Below, piece after piece: positions 25,112 through 31,934 of a DNA stretch of 64,000 nt (position 1 is its first letter; the number at the start of each line of letters is the position of its first letter). The DNA comes from DASYLJ01 sp964404165. Its GTDB lineage: Bacteria; Desulfobacterota; Binatia; DP-6. The translations under genes and the position numbers were made by a program. The stretch lies in contig CAYOIZ010000022.1 of the NCBI GenBank assembly GCA_964404165.1, positions 25,010-89,009 on the forward strand, written 5' to 3'. Under the pieces are notes generated by a model. It had not been told where the DNA came from, made no database searches, and worked only from the letters and a program-made list of their open reading frames with translations.

Positions 25112-26014
25112 TCAGTGCTCTTCGGGCTCGGACATGACGACGAGCTGGAACGGCTCCGTCGCTCCCGGCGCCAGCACGGCGCCGCTCTCGAGGGTGCCGC
25201 GGATCGCGACCACGATGGTGTCGTGGTTCACGTGCCGGGTCCCGCTCGTGTGCCACTCGGGGTCCTCGTCGACGTCGAACGCGTCCTCCCAGCGGTGCTG
25301 CTGCTTGTAGGTCCGGAACTCGTGACGCCAGTACGCGAGCGTGTTCGAGAAGTTCTGGTCACCCGAGTAGATGTCGAACAGGTTCGGGATCGACGAGTCG
25401 AGCAACTGCATCAGGTAGCCCTGGTCGTTGTACATGGCGACGTTCGACGCCTGGAACACGAGGGGCAGGTCGACCGCCGTACCCCAGAACCGCGTGCCGT
25501 CGTCGACCTGGCTGACGTCGACCGGGATGTAGATGGTGCCGTCGCGTGCGATCGCGGCCTGGTAGCGCGTGCGGTTCGTGGTGGCACGGAAGTCGTGCAG
25601 CGCGATCGGCTCGGCAGCGATCGTGAAGGCGTCGTCGGTGAGCTGCATGACGACCTGGCCGTTGTCGCGATAGACCGTGATGCGGGTCGGACCGAGCGGC
25701 AGGTCCGGCACCTCGACGCGCAGCTGCATGCGCTGCTGGCCGTCGGCGATGTCGCGCTTGCGCTTGGCGCGTCCACGGCTCCAGTCGGCGCCGCCGCCGA
25801 CCGTGCTCTCGAATCGCACGTCGTACTTCCTGCCCTCCTGCAGGGCGTCGTTGAACAGCACGACCTGCTGGTCGGCCCAGCCGACGAACGGGCGGATGGC
25901 TGCGCGCGGCGGCGGCGGCTTGTCACAGCCACAGCCTGCGTCCGACGTCGCCGGAAGAACCAGCGTCGTCCACGCCGCGAGCATCAAGCCCATCACTGTC
26001 CTCGTTCGCATCAT
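25112..26014 (-). CDS. Secreted protein of unknown function, 300 aa
   Basis: A 300-residue exported protein: signal peptide at about residues 1-26 (MRTRTVMGLMLAAWTTLVLP then ATSDA), then GCGCDKPPPP and a beta-rich region with repeated short strands; the C-terminal part (RGTLESGAVLAPGATEPFQLVVMSEPEEH, seen in part) resembles an Ig-like or CARDB-type fold but I do not recognise a family. ATG 26014 has a GGAGCG site. It lies between a histidine kinase and lnt with short gaps, so it is co-transcribed with them. It may act at the cell surface; no enzyme motif is visible. Confidence 0.6.
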   Translation of the reverse strand: MMRTRTVMGLMLAAWTTLVLPATSDAGCGCDKPPPPRAAIRPFVGWADQQVVLFNDALQEGRKYDVRFESTVGGGADWSRGRAKRKRDIADGQQRMQLRVEVPDLPLGPTRITVYRDNGQVVMQLTDDAFTIAAEPIALHDFRATTNRTRYQAAIARDGTIYIPVDVSQVDDGTRFWGTAVDLPLVFQASNVAMYNDQGYLMQLLDSSIPNLFDIYSGDQNFSNTLAYWRHEFRTYKQQHRWEDAFDVDEDPEWHTSGTRHVNHDTIVVAIRGTLESGAVLAPGATEPFQLVVMSEPEEH

Positions 26015-26035
26015 CGCTCCTTTCGGCCCGATCCG

Positions 26036-27535
26036 TCAGGCCGCTTGGCGGGCGCTCTGCCCGCGCGTACCTTCCGCTGCCGCGTGCGCGGGCAGCCGCA
26101 TCGTGAACGTGGTCTCGCCGGCCACCGCGGTGGTGCACGCGAGCGTGCCCCCGAACTCGCCCGTCACGATCTCGCGGGCGATCGACAGGCCGAGGCCCGT
26201 CCCCTTGCCGGTCGGCTTGGTGGTGAAGAACTCGTCGAAGATGCGCGGCAGCACGTCCGCCGGGACGCCCGTGCCGCGATCGGCGACCGTGAGCACGACC
26301 TCGTCGCCGTCGGCGCGGACGTCGACCGCGACGTGCCGGCGGTCGGCCGGCAAATCCTCGCACGCGTCGATGGCGTTGCTGACCAGGTTGGCCAGCACCT
26401 GTCCCAGTCGCAGCCGGTCGCCCCGTACCTCGGGGAGATCGACCTCGACGTCGACCGCGAGCTGCACACCGGCGAGCCGCAGGCGGTGCATGAGCAGCGG
26501 CTGCAGCTCGCGCTCGAGCAGGCCTCCGAGGTCGATCGGGGCGCGCTCACCGGTGACGGCGCGGTCGTAGCCCTTGACGCTGCGGATGTACGCCACGGCC
26601 TTGTGCGTCCACGCCTCGACCTGCTCGAGCGTGTGGCGGAGATCGGCCAGGCACTCGCGACGGATGGCCGTCGGCGTCGTGTCGTCGCGCACCGCCTCGT
26701 CGCACTCGGCGGTCAGCTCGCGTGCGATGAGGAGCCCGTTCAGCGCCGCACCGAGGGGCGTGTTCATCTCGTGTGCGATGCCGGCGGCGAGGCGTCCGAA
26801 GGCCGCCATCTTCTCGGCCGAGACGAGCTGCTCCTGGCTGGCCTGGAGCGTGCCATAGGCCGCCTCGAGCTCGGTCAGCGATCGCGCCAGCCGCTCGTTG
26901 GTCGCCGCCACCTCGTGCGTGCGCTCGCGGACGCGGCGTTCGAGGTCACGGTTCAGGCGGCGGAGATCGTCGAACGTGCGCGCGTTCTGCAGCGACAGCG
27001 CGGCCTGGTTCGCGAAGGCCCGCAGGAAGGCGAGGTCACCGGCGGTGCAGGGCGTCCCCGCGACCTTGCGGCCGCACGCGAGCAGGCCCGTCAGCGTTCC
27101 CTGGCACGCGAGCGGTACGACGACCGCCGCACCGAGCGACTCGATGTCCGCCTGGGCGCTCCGGGTGACGCTCCCGATCACGACGGGATGCCCGGTGACG
27201 GTGAGCATCCGCGCCAGGGAGGCAGCGCCGTCGAGCCACACCGCCGCACCCTGCTCGTCGCCCAGGCGGGCGCACTCGACGAACCCGTCGGGCGTCCGCA
27301 GCAGGAGCCGGACGTGCTCGAGGCGCAGGACGGTCATCGGCGTGCGCACGGTGGCGCGGGCGATCTCGATCAGGTCGAGCGTCGAGCCCAGCTCGGTGCG
27401 GGCCGCCGCGAGCGCCTCCTCGGCATCGTACGGATGCTGTCCGCAGAGACGATCGACCAGGTGTTGCACCCGATCGCGCATCGACGACAGCACGGCGAGC
27501 GGCCCCGTCCGCGGGCGTGCGACCCGATCACCCAT
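26036..27535 (-). CDS. GAF-domain sensor histidine kinase
   Basis: A 499-residue soluble kinase. Residues about 45-190 form a GAF-like sensor domain (CARLGDEQGAAVW, VVVPLACQGTLTGLLACGRK), then a coiled coil (LNRDLERRVRERTHEVAATNERL), the phosphoacceptor H box GRLAAGIAHEMNTPLGAALN, and the HATPase with LANLVSNAIDACED, VADRGTGVPADV and FTTKPTGKGTGLGLSI. No membrane helix is seen, so it senses a cytosolic signal. It lies 3 bp after the receiver-kinase gene and probably works with it. Confidence 0.9.
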   Translation of the reverse strand: MGDRVARPRTGPLAVLSSMRDRVQHLVDRLCGQHPYDAEEALAAARTELGSTLDLIEIARATVRTPMTVLRLEHVRLLLRTPDGFVECARLGDEQGAAVWLDGAASLARMLTVTGHPVVIGSVTRSAQADIESLGAAVVVPLACQGTLTGLLACGRKVAGTPCTAGDLAFLRAFANQAALSLQNARTFDDLRRLNRDLERRVRERTHEVAATNERLARSLTELEAAYGTLQASQEQLVSAEKMAAFGRLAAGIAHEMNTPLGAALNGLLIARELTAECDEAVRDDTTPTAIRRECLADLRHTLEQVEAWTHKAVAYIRSVKGYDRAVTGERAPIDLGGLLERELQPLLMHRLRLAGVQLAVDVEVDLPEVRGDRLRLGQVLANLVSNAIDACEDLPADRRHVAVDVRADGDEVVLTVADRGTGVPADVLPRIFDEFFTTKPTGKGTGLGLSIAREIVTGEFGGTLACTTAVAGETTFTMRLPAHAAAEGTRGQSARQAA

Positions 27536-27538
27536 GGA

Positions 27539-28681
27539 TCAGGCGGCCTCCGTGCGCGCGTCGACCCCGGTCGCGGCGTGCCCGCCCGGGAGCACCACCG
27601 TGAAGGTCGTGCCCTTGCCGACGGTGCTCTCGACCGTCAGGTCGCCGCGCATCATGCGCGCGAAGCGGCGGGCGAGGGCGAGGCCGAGGCCGACGCCCTT
27701 GCGCTCGCCGTCGTGCGGCTGCAGCTGGTGGAAGATCTCGAAGACGGCCTCGTGCTGCTCGGGGGGGATGCCGGGGCCGGTGTCGCTGACGGCGATCGAT
27801 ATGCCGCCGTCGTCGCGTGCCTCCGCGCCGAGACGGATCTCGCCACGCGTGGTGAACTTGGCGGCGTTCGACAGCAGGTTCTGCACGATGACCCGCAGCT
27901 TCGCAGCGTCGGCCTCGATGAACGGCAACGTCTCGGGCACGTCCGAGACGAAGGCGACCGGCTTGGTGCGGACGAGCAGCGAGAAGGACTCGCCGAGCTC
28001 GCGCAGCAGCGGCGGGACGTCGAGCTGGTCGCGACGCAGCCGCAGCGCGCCGGCCTCGAGTTGCGAGAGGTCGAGGAACTCCTCGACCAGCTCGAGCAGG
28101 TAGCCGGCGTTGCCGCGCACCTTGTCGAACACGCCCTGCGCTTCGGGCGCGCAGTCACCGAACGTGCCCTCGCGGAGCAGATCGAGATAGCCGACGATGA
28201 TGTTGAGCGGCGTCCGGAACTCGTGCGAGACGTTCGCGAGCAGCTCGGTCTTGAGGCGCTCGGCCATGTGCACGGCGGCGAGCTGGTCGTACGCCTTGAA
28301 GGCGACATCGACCCAGAGGAGGAGGCGCTCGGGCCCGTCGCTCTTGTCGTGGTAGCCCTGGATCGCGAGCCGTCGCAGCATCTCGCGCGGCGGCTTCTCG
28401 CCGGCGTAGCCGGTCTGCAGGACGATCTGCGCCAGGTGATCACGCTCGCGCACCTGCGCGATCAACTCCTCGCCGGTCATCACCGGCATGAAGTAGTCGA
28501 CCAGCATCAGCTGCACCGGCTCGGCGGCGTGGAGGTCGAGCGCGCTGGCCCCCGAGTCGGCGGTGAGGACGCGATGCCCCTCCCGCTCGAGCAGCATGCG
28601 CAGCGACGTCAGCGTCTCGGCCTGGTCGTCGACGACCAGGATGGTGCGCCCCGTAGGGGGATTCGTTCGGCGGGTCTTCAT
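27539..28681 (-). CDS. Hybrid receiver-histidine kinase
   Basis: A 380-residue protein with a receiver domain first (acidic VVDDQ, phosphoacceptor Asp-62 in LVDYFMPVMTG, Lys-113 in YHDKSDG) followed by HisKA (His-153 in NVSHEFRTPLNIIVGY) and a HATPase (LLSNAAKFT, VSDTGPGIPPEQHEAVFEIF, GVGLGLALA). This order suggests it takes phosphate from another kinase, probably the GAF kinase downstream, to modulate its own activity. ATG 28681 has GGAGCTCC upstream and overlaps the stop of a 23-codon leader ORF; the open frame upstream of it holds no domain. Confidence 0.88.
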   Translation of the reverse strand: MKTRRTNPPTGRTILVVDDQAETLTSLRMLLEREGHRVLTADSGASALDLHAAEPVQLMLVDYFMPVMTGEELIAQVRERDHLAQIVLQTGYAGEKPPREMLRRLAIQGYHDKSDGPERLLLWVDVAFKAYDQLAAVHMAERLKTELLANVSHEFRTPLNIIVGYLDLLREGTFGDCAPEAQGVFDKVRGNAGYLLELVEEFLDLSQLEAGALRLRRDQLDVPPLLRELGESFSLLVRTKPVAFVSDVPETLPFIEADAAKLRVIVQNLLSNAAKFTTRGEIRLGAEARDDGGISIAVSDTGPGIPPEQHEAVFEIFHQLQPHDGERKGVGLGLALARRFARMMRGDLTVESTVGKGTTFTVVLPGGHAATGVDARTEAA

Positions 28682-28749
28682 CGACGGAGCTCCGGCCGTG
28701 CGGGGTGGCCCGCGCGCGACGGCCTCGCGAGTGCAGTGCGCTTCGACAT
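28678..28749 (-). CDS. Putative 23-aa leader peptide coupled to the kinase gene
   Basis: ATG at 28749 follows a perfect AGGAGG with a 5-nt spacer and encodes MSKRTALARPSRAGHPARPE plus three residues, then stops at a TGA that overlaps the kinase ATG (ATGA). The strong ribosome binding site and exact coupling make translation likely. The peptide is basic (Arg/Lys/Pro/Ala) and has no membrane segment. It probably acts by delivering ribosomes to the kinase start or by attenuation. Confidence 0.5.
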   Translation of the reverse strand: MSKRTALARPSRAGHPARPELRR

Positions 28750-29045
28750 GTGTGCCTCCTGTGGTGAGGAGGGTGCTTCCGGACTGGGTTCGCGGAGGGA
28801 CGGTGCAGGTTTCGGACCGTTCGGCCGTCACGCGGGAACTCCCGTGTTTCCGGGACGTCGTCGCACGGGTTGCCGGGAAGTGTGCCGGAGCCGCGGTGCT
28901 CGCGCGGCACACGATGGCACGCGAGTGTGTCAGCGGTGGCACACTGGAGATGGCGGACGACGTCGGCAGGCCGTGCCGATCCACCGTCGGTGCGTCAGCC
29001 GCGACACGCGACGTACAGCCCTGCACGCCGTGCGGTCGAGCTGGC
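28750..29045. other. Intergenic region upstream of the kinase operon
   Basis: About 300 bp between the leader ORF and the initiator-tRNA promoter. Apart from the ribosome binding site of the leader ORF and the dyad at 28924-28945, I see no convincing gene or canonical promoter for the leftward operon. Confidence 0.4.
28924..28945. promoter_or_regulatory. Dyad AGTGTG-N10-CACACT
   Basis: Perfect 6-bp arms 10 bp apart, a spacing typical of operators for dimeric HTH regulators. It lies about 180 bp upstream of the kinase leader ORF. Confidence 0.35.
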
Positions 29046-29074
29046 TTGACATCCCCTACAGCGACCGATAGCAA
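29046..29074 (+). promoter_or_regulatory. Promoter of the initiator tRNA gene
   Basis: Consensus TTGACA (29046-29051), 17-bp spacer, TAGCAA (29069-29074), 6 nt before the mature 5' end of the tRNA. Confidence 0.65.
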
Positions 29075-29080
29075 CCTCTG

Positions 29081-29154
29081 CGCGGGGTGGAGCAGTCAGG
29101 CAGCTCGCGAGGCTCATAACCTCGAGGTCGGTGGTTCAAATCCACCCCCCGCAA
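29081..29154 (+). tRNA. Initiator tRNA-fMet (CAT)
   Basis: Complete cloverleaf with the initiator hallmarks: unpaired C1 against A72 (CGCGGGG ... CCCCGCA), anticodon CAT at 29115-29117 in CTCATAA, and TTCAAAT in the T loop. Of the three G-C pairs usual below the anticodon loop, the outer one (29-41) is A-U here (AGG/CCT). CCA is not encoded; A73 is followed by CTC. Confidence 0.95.
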
Positions 29155-29198
29155 CTCGCAGCGCTCGCCGCATCGTCACAGCGGCACCAGCGCGCGGC

Positions 29199-29229
29199 AC
29201 CCCGGGACAGGCGCTCGCCGTCCCGGGGT
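29199..29229. terminator. Bidirectional terminator hairpin
   Basis: ACCCCGGGAC (29199-29208) pairs perfectly with GTCCCGGGGT (29220-29229), and the loop adds a further GGC/GCC stem. It sits between the converging initiator tRNA and NDH-2 genes. Confidence 0.6.
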
Positions 29230-29240
29230 CCCGCGCCGCC

Positions 29241-30524
29241 TCATTCGGGTGTGCGGCGCGTGTCGTCGTCGCGTGCGATCGGACTGCCGAGGATCGCGCG
29301 CAGGCCGCGGTCGTAGGTGAGGTAGTTCCAGGCCCAGTTCACCAGGACGACGAGGCGATTGCGGAAGCCGATCAGCATCACGATGTGGAGCAGCAGCCAC
29401 GCCCACCACGCCAGCGCCCCCTTCAGATGGAGACGCCCGATCTGGACGATGGCGCGGCTGCGGCCGATCGTCGCCATCGACCCCTTGTCGTCGTAGTGGA
29501 AGGGCAGCAGCGGCTCGCTGCGCAGCCCCCGCAGCAGATTCTCGGCCGCGTGAGCGCCGGTCTGCATCGCCATCTGCGCCACCTGCGGCAGCCGCTCGTC
29601 GCCGTCGATGATGCAGACGTCGCCGACGGCGAACACCTCGGGATGGCCCGGAACGGCGAGGGTGGGCTCGACGCGCACGCGTCCCGAACGCCCGGTGGGG
29701 AGCCCGAGGTGCGCGATCAGCTCGCCGGCGCGGATGCCAGCCGCCCAGATGACGGTGCGGGTGTCGATGCGGTCGCCGCCCGCGAGCTCGACATGGTCGG
29801 CGGCGACGCGCGTGACCGACGTCTGCAGGCGGACCTCGACGCCGAAACCCTCGAGGTCGTGCTTGGCGCGCACGCGCAGCGGCTCGTCGAACGGCGCCAG
29901 GATGGCCGGACCGGCCTCGACCAGGATGATGCGGACGCTCTGTTCGGGCAGGCCGTAGTCGCGCGGGACGACGTGCCGCTGGAACTCCCCCAGTGCGCCG
30001 GCGGTCTCGACCCCGGTCGGACCGCCGCCGACGATGACGAACGTCAGCTGGGCAGCCAGCGCCGCCGGGTCCGACTCGAGGCTGGCTCGCTCGAGGAGGA
30101 GGAGGATGTGATTGCGCAGCGCGCGCGCATCTTCGACGTCGTAGAGCTGGAACGTGTGCTCGTCCACGCCGGACACGCCGAAGTCGGCGATCGAGCCCCC
30201 CGTCGCGACGATGAGGCGATCGTAGGGAATCCGATCGCCGTCGTCGGTCCGCAGCTCGCGCGCGACGGGGTCGCCGCCGACGATCGTGGCCATCCGGAAC
30301 GTCACGCCAGGCAGATGTCGCAGGAAGCTTCGCGTCGGGTAGACGATCGCCTGCGGCTCGAGGCCGGCGGTGGCCACCTGGTAGAGCAGCGGAAGGAAGG
30401 TGTGGTAGTTCCGACCGTCGATCCAGAGGACCTCGCGTCCGGCCTCCGCCAGCACACGGACCGCCCGCAATCCCGCGAACCCTGCGCCGAGCACGACGAT
30501 GCGAGGGCTCTTCACGACGTCCAT
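29241..30524 (-). CDS. ndh: Type II NADH dehydrogenase (NDH-2)
   Basis: A 427-residue FAD enzyme passing electrons from NADH to quinone without proton pumping. The FAD site is IVVLGAGFAGLRAVRVL, followed by NYHTFLPLLYQVATAGLEP, the NAD site FVIVGGGPTGVETAGALGEF and the second FAD motif VFAVGDVCII. The C-terminal part has hydrophobic amphipathic segments (WWAWLLLHIVMLIGF) for membrane binding, as in many NDH-2 enzymes. It is divergent from the GFA-family gene, and a TTCCAC-N16-TAGAAC promoter ends 9 nt before the ATG. Confidence 0.92.
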   Translation of the reverse strand: MDVVKSPRIVVLGAGFAGLRAVRVLAEAGREVLWIDGRNYHTFLPLLYQVATAGLEPQAIVYPTRSFLRHLPGVTFRMATIVGGDPVARELRTDDGDRIPYDRLIVATGGSIADFGVSGVDEHTFQLYDVEDARALRNHILLLLERASLESDPAALAAQLTFVIVGGGPTGVETAGALGEFQRHVVPRDYGLPEQSVRIILVEAGPAILAPFDEPLRVRAKHDLEGFGVEVRLQTSVTRVAADHVELAGGDRIDTRTVIWAAGIRAGELIAHLGLPTGRSGRVRVEPTLAVPGHPEVFAVGDVCIIDGDERLPQVAQMAMQTGAHAAENLLRGLRSEPLLPFHYDDKGSMATIGRSRAIVQIGRLHLKGALAWWAWLLLHIVMLIGFRNRLVVLVNWAWNYLTYDRGLRAILGSPIARDDDTRRTPE

Positions 30525-30533
30525 CGGTTCGCG

Positions 30534-30561
30534 GTTCTATCACGCGTTGACGGTCGTGGAA
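30534..30561 (-). promoter_or_regulatory. Predicted promoter of ndh
   Basis: Leftward TTCCAC (30561-30556), 16-bp spacer, TAGAAC (30539-30534), 9 nt before the ATG. It is interleaved with the divergent GFA promoter. Confidence 0.4.
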
Positions 30562-30576
30562 GGTGTCCTCTAGCAT
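30547..30576 (+). promoter_or_regulatory. Predicted promoter of the GFA-family gene
   Basis: TTGACG (30547-30552), 18-bp spacer, TAGCAT (30571-30576), 7 nt before the ATG at 30584, which predicts a leaderless mRNA. Confidence 0.5.
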
Positions 30577-30583
30577 GCGATCC

Positions 30584-30976
30584 ATGACCACCCTGCCGGG
30601 CAGCTGTCACTGTGGACGCGTGCGCTTCGAGGTGACCGGTCCCCTCGGCGACGTCGTCGAGTGCAACTGCTCGATCTGCACCCGCAAGGGCTACCTGCAC
30701 TGGATCGTGCCGCAGGACGCGTTCCGGCTGCTCGCGGGCGAAGAGGCCCTCGTGACCTATCGCTTCGGCACCGGCGTGGCACAGCACCGCTTCTGCGGCA
30801 TCTGCGGCGTGAGCGGCTTCTACGTTCCCCGCTCCCACCCCGATCGCATCGACATCAACGTGCGCTGCCTCGACGGCGTCGACCTGTCTGCGATACGAGT
30901 GCGTCCGTTCGACGGTCGCAACTGGGAAGAGAGCATCGCAGCCCGGCAGCTCGAGCCGAGCGAGGAGACGGAGTGA
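30584..30976 (+). CDS. GFA family (glutathione-dependent formaldehyde-activating-like) zinc protein
   Basis: A 130-residue zinc-binding protein of the GFA/Mss4-like fold. Cys ligands are in GSCHCGRVRFEV, CNCSICTRKGY and FCGICGV. Members bind or conjugate small thiols and aldehydes, but most have unproven functions. ATG 30584 is favoured because the -10 hexamer covers the earlier ATG at 30575. The small membrane protein gene follows by 1 bp. Confidence 0.85.
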   Translation: MTTLPGSCHCGRVRFEVTGPLGDVVECNCSICTRKGYLHWIVPQDAFRLLAGEEALVTYRFGTGVAQHRFCGICGVSGFYVPRSHPDRIDINVRCLDGVDLSAIRVRPFDGRNWEESIAARQLEPSEETE

Positions 30977-30977
30977 C

Positions 30978-31223
30978 ATGACGGCGAGGGCAGCATTCGT
31001 CCTGGGCGTGTTCCTGGTGCTGGCCGCGCTGGTGCACGGCGGCATCTACACGGCGGGACACGACTTCGTGATGAACCGCTTCACTGGCTGGTACGAGTTC
31101 GTCCCCGGCAGCGGCGACGACGGCTGGGAGGACGAAGCCGGCGCACGCCGCGCGAGCCTCCGCCATACCTTGACCTCCACGACCCCCACGGCTAGGGTCG
31201 CGGGTCTTCATCGCCGGAGGTGA
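30978..31223 (+). CDS. Small single-span membrane protein, 81 aa
   Basis: A short protein with an N-terminal hydrophobic segment (FVLGVFLVLAALVHGGIYTAG), then NRFTGWYEFVPGSGDDGW and a basic tail. GAGGAGACGGAG precedes the ATG. Its TGA lies inside the very strong ribosome binding site of the next gene, so the two may be coupled. No family recognised; the C-terminal third may be poorly constrained. Confidence 0.5.
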   Translation: MTARAAFVLGVFLVLAALVHGGIYTAGHDFVMNRFTGWYEFVPGSGDDGWEDEAGARRASLRHTLTSTTPTARVAGLHRRR

Positions 31224-31226
31224 TCC
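31216..31226 (+). promoter_or_regulatory. Extended Shine-Dalgarno sequence
   Basis: GGAGGTGATCC abuts the ATG at 31227 and is complementary to 11 nt of the usual 16S rRNA 3' end, far more than a normal ribosome binding site. Confidence 0.7.
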
Positions 31227-31391
31227 ATGGCAGGGGGACGGGCCTTCAAGAGCAACGTCCGAGAGCGGCGCGAAGCGGAGCGTCGCATGAAGGCGCTCGA
31301 GAAGCGCCAGAAGAAGGACGAGAAGCGTCGCGAAGAGGGGGACAAGCCGGCCGAGACGCCGGCGGTACCGCCGACCGGAGCGCCGCGCTAG
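31227..31391 (+). CDS. Small highly charged protein, 54 aa
   Basis: Encodes MAGGRAFKSNVRERREAERR followed by KALEKRQKKDEKRREEGDK and a Pro/Ala tail. More than half the residues are charged, with a predicted single coiled-coil helix. The start is set by the 11-nt Shine-Dalgarno match, which suggests strong translation. It may bind RNA or nucleic acid, but I recognise no family. Confidence 0.65.
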   Translation: MAGGRAFKSNVRERREAERRMKALEKRQKKDEKRREEGDKPAETPAVPPTGAPR

Positions 31392-31417
31392 ACAGTCATT
31401 GCAGGGCCGCGTAATTC
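31389..31417 (+). promoter_or_regulatory. Promoter of tRNA-Cys
   Basis: TAGACA (31389-31394), 17-bp spacer, TAATTC (31412-31417), 13 nt before the tRNA. The -35 overlaps the stop of the small charged protein gene. Confidence 0.5.
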
Positions 31418-31426
31418 TGACGCGGC
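31406..31426. repeat. Inverted repeat GCCGCGT-N7-ACGCGGC
   Basis: Perfect 7-bp arms with the tRNA-Cys -10 region in the loop. It can be a terminator hairpin for the upstream small gene (stop at 31391) or an operator at the tRNA promoter. Confidence 0.45.
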
Positions 31427-31430
31427 GTAG

Positions 31431-31503
31431 GGCGGCGTACCCAAGTGGCCAAGGGAGAGGTCTGCAAAACCTCCATTCACCGGTTCGAATCCGGTCGCCG
31501 CCT
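31431..31503 (+). tRNA. tRNA-Cys (GCA)
   Basis: Full cloverleaf: acceptor GGCGGCG/CGCCGCC, anticodon GCA at 31464-31466 in CTGCAAA, T arm ACCGG-TTCGAAT-CCGGT, and U73, the Cys identity base. CCA is not encoded. The gene ends immediately at the stop codon of the convergent pterin dehydratase gene. Confidence 0.95.
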
Positions 31504-31839
31504 CTACTTTCCCCTCGCTCCCGCCACCTGGTCGATCTTGGCCGCCAGGACGAAGTCGTTCTCGGACAACCCGCCGATCGTGTGGGTCCAGATCACCACG
31601 GCGACCTCGTTGTAGTGCACGGTGAAGTCGGGGTGATGGGCCTCGGCTTCCGCCACCTCGGCCATGCGGTTCACGAACTGCATCGCCTCGAGGAAGTCGC
31701 GGTACCGGAAGGTCCGGTGCAGGCGACGATCGCGCACCGCCCATCCGGGAACCTGGGGGAGCAGCGCCGCCTGCGCGGCGTCGTCCAGCGGAGGCGTGCC
31801 GGCGTCGCAGGGGACGCAGCGTCGTGTGGTGAGATCCAT
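31504..31839 (-). CDS. 4a-hydroxytetrahydrobiopterin dehydratase (pterin-4a-carbinolamine dehydratase)
   Basis: A 111-residue enzyme that dehydrates 4a-carbinolamine pterin to recycle tetrahydrobiopterin-type cofactors. The signature EAEAHHPDFTVHYNEVAVVIWTH region contains the catalytic His pair followed by P and a downstream W, and LSENDFVLAAKID ends the fold. No phenylalanine hydroxylase is nearby. Its 3' end abuts tRNA-Cys with no spacing. Confidence 0.92.
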   Translation of the reverse strand: MDLTTRRCVPCDAGTPPLDDAAQAALLPQVPGWAVRDRRLHRTFRYRDFLEAMQFVNRMAEVAEAEAHHPDFTVHYNEVAVVIWTHTIGGLSENDFVLAAKIDQVAGARGK

Positions 31840-31934
31840 GCCGCCGACTAGAGCATCCGTCGCTGCACCGCGCCAGCCGATTTACCTTGACCACCTCGAA
31901 CCGCAGGTGCCATAGCCCCGCCGGGGGGTGCACC

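Noticed and set aside
23249..29071. A 1940-codon open frame on the plus strand opposite murJ, lnt and the kinases
   Set aside because: It lies opposite several well-supported genes, is rich in Arg, Glu, Asp and His as expected of the antisense of G+C-rich coding DNA, and shows no domain.
27539..29074. A longer kinase protein beginning at 29074
   Set aside because: The extra 131 residues contain no domain and cross the initiator-tRNA promoter region; ATG 28681 has a ribosome binding site and is coupled to the leader ORF.
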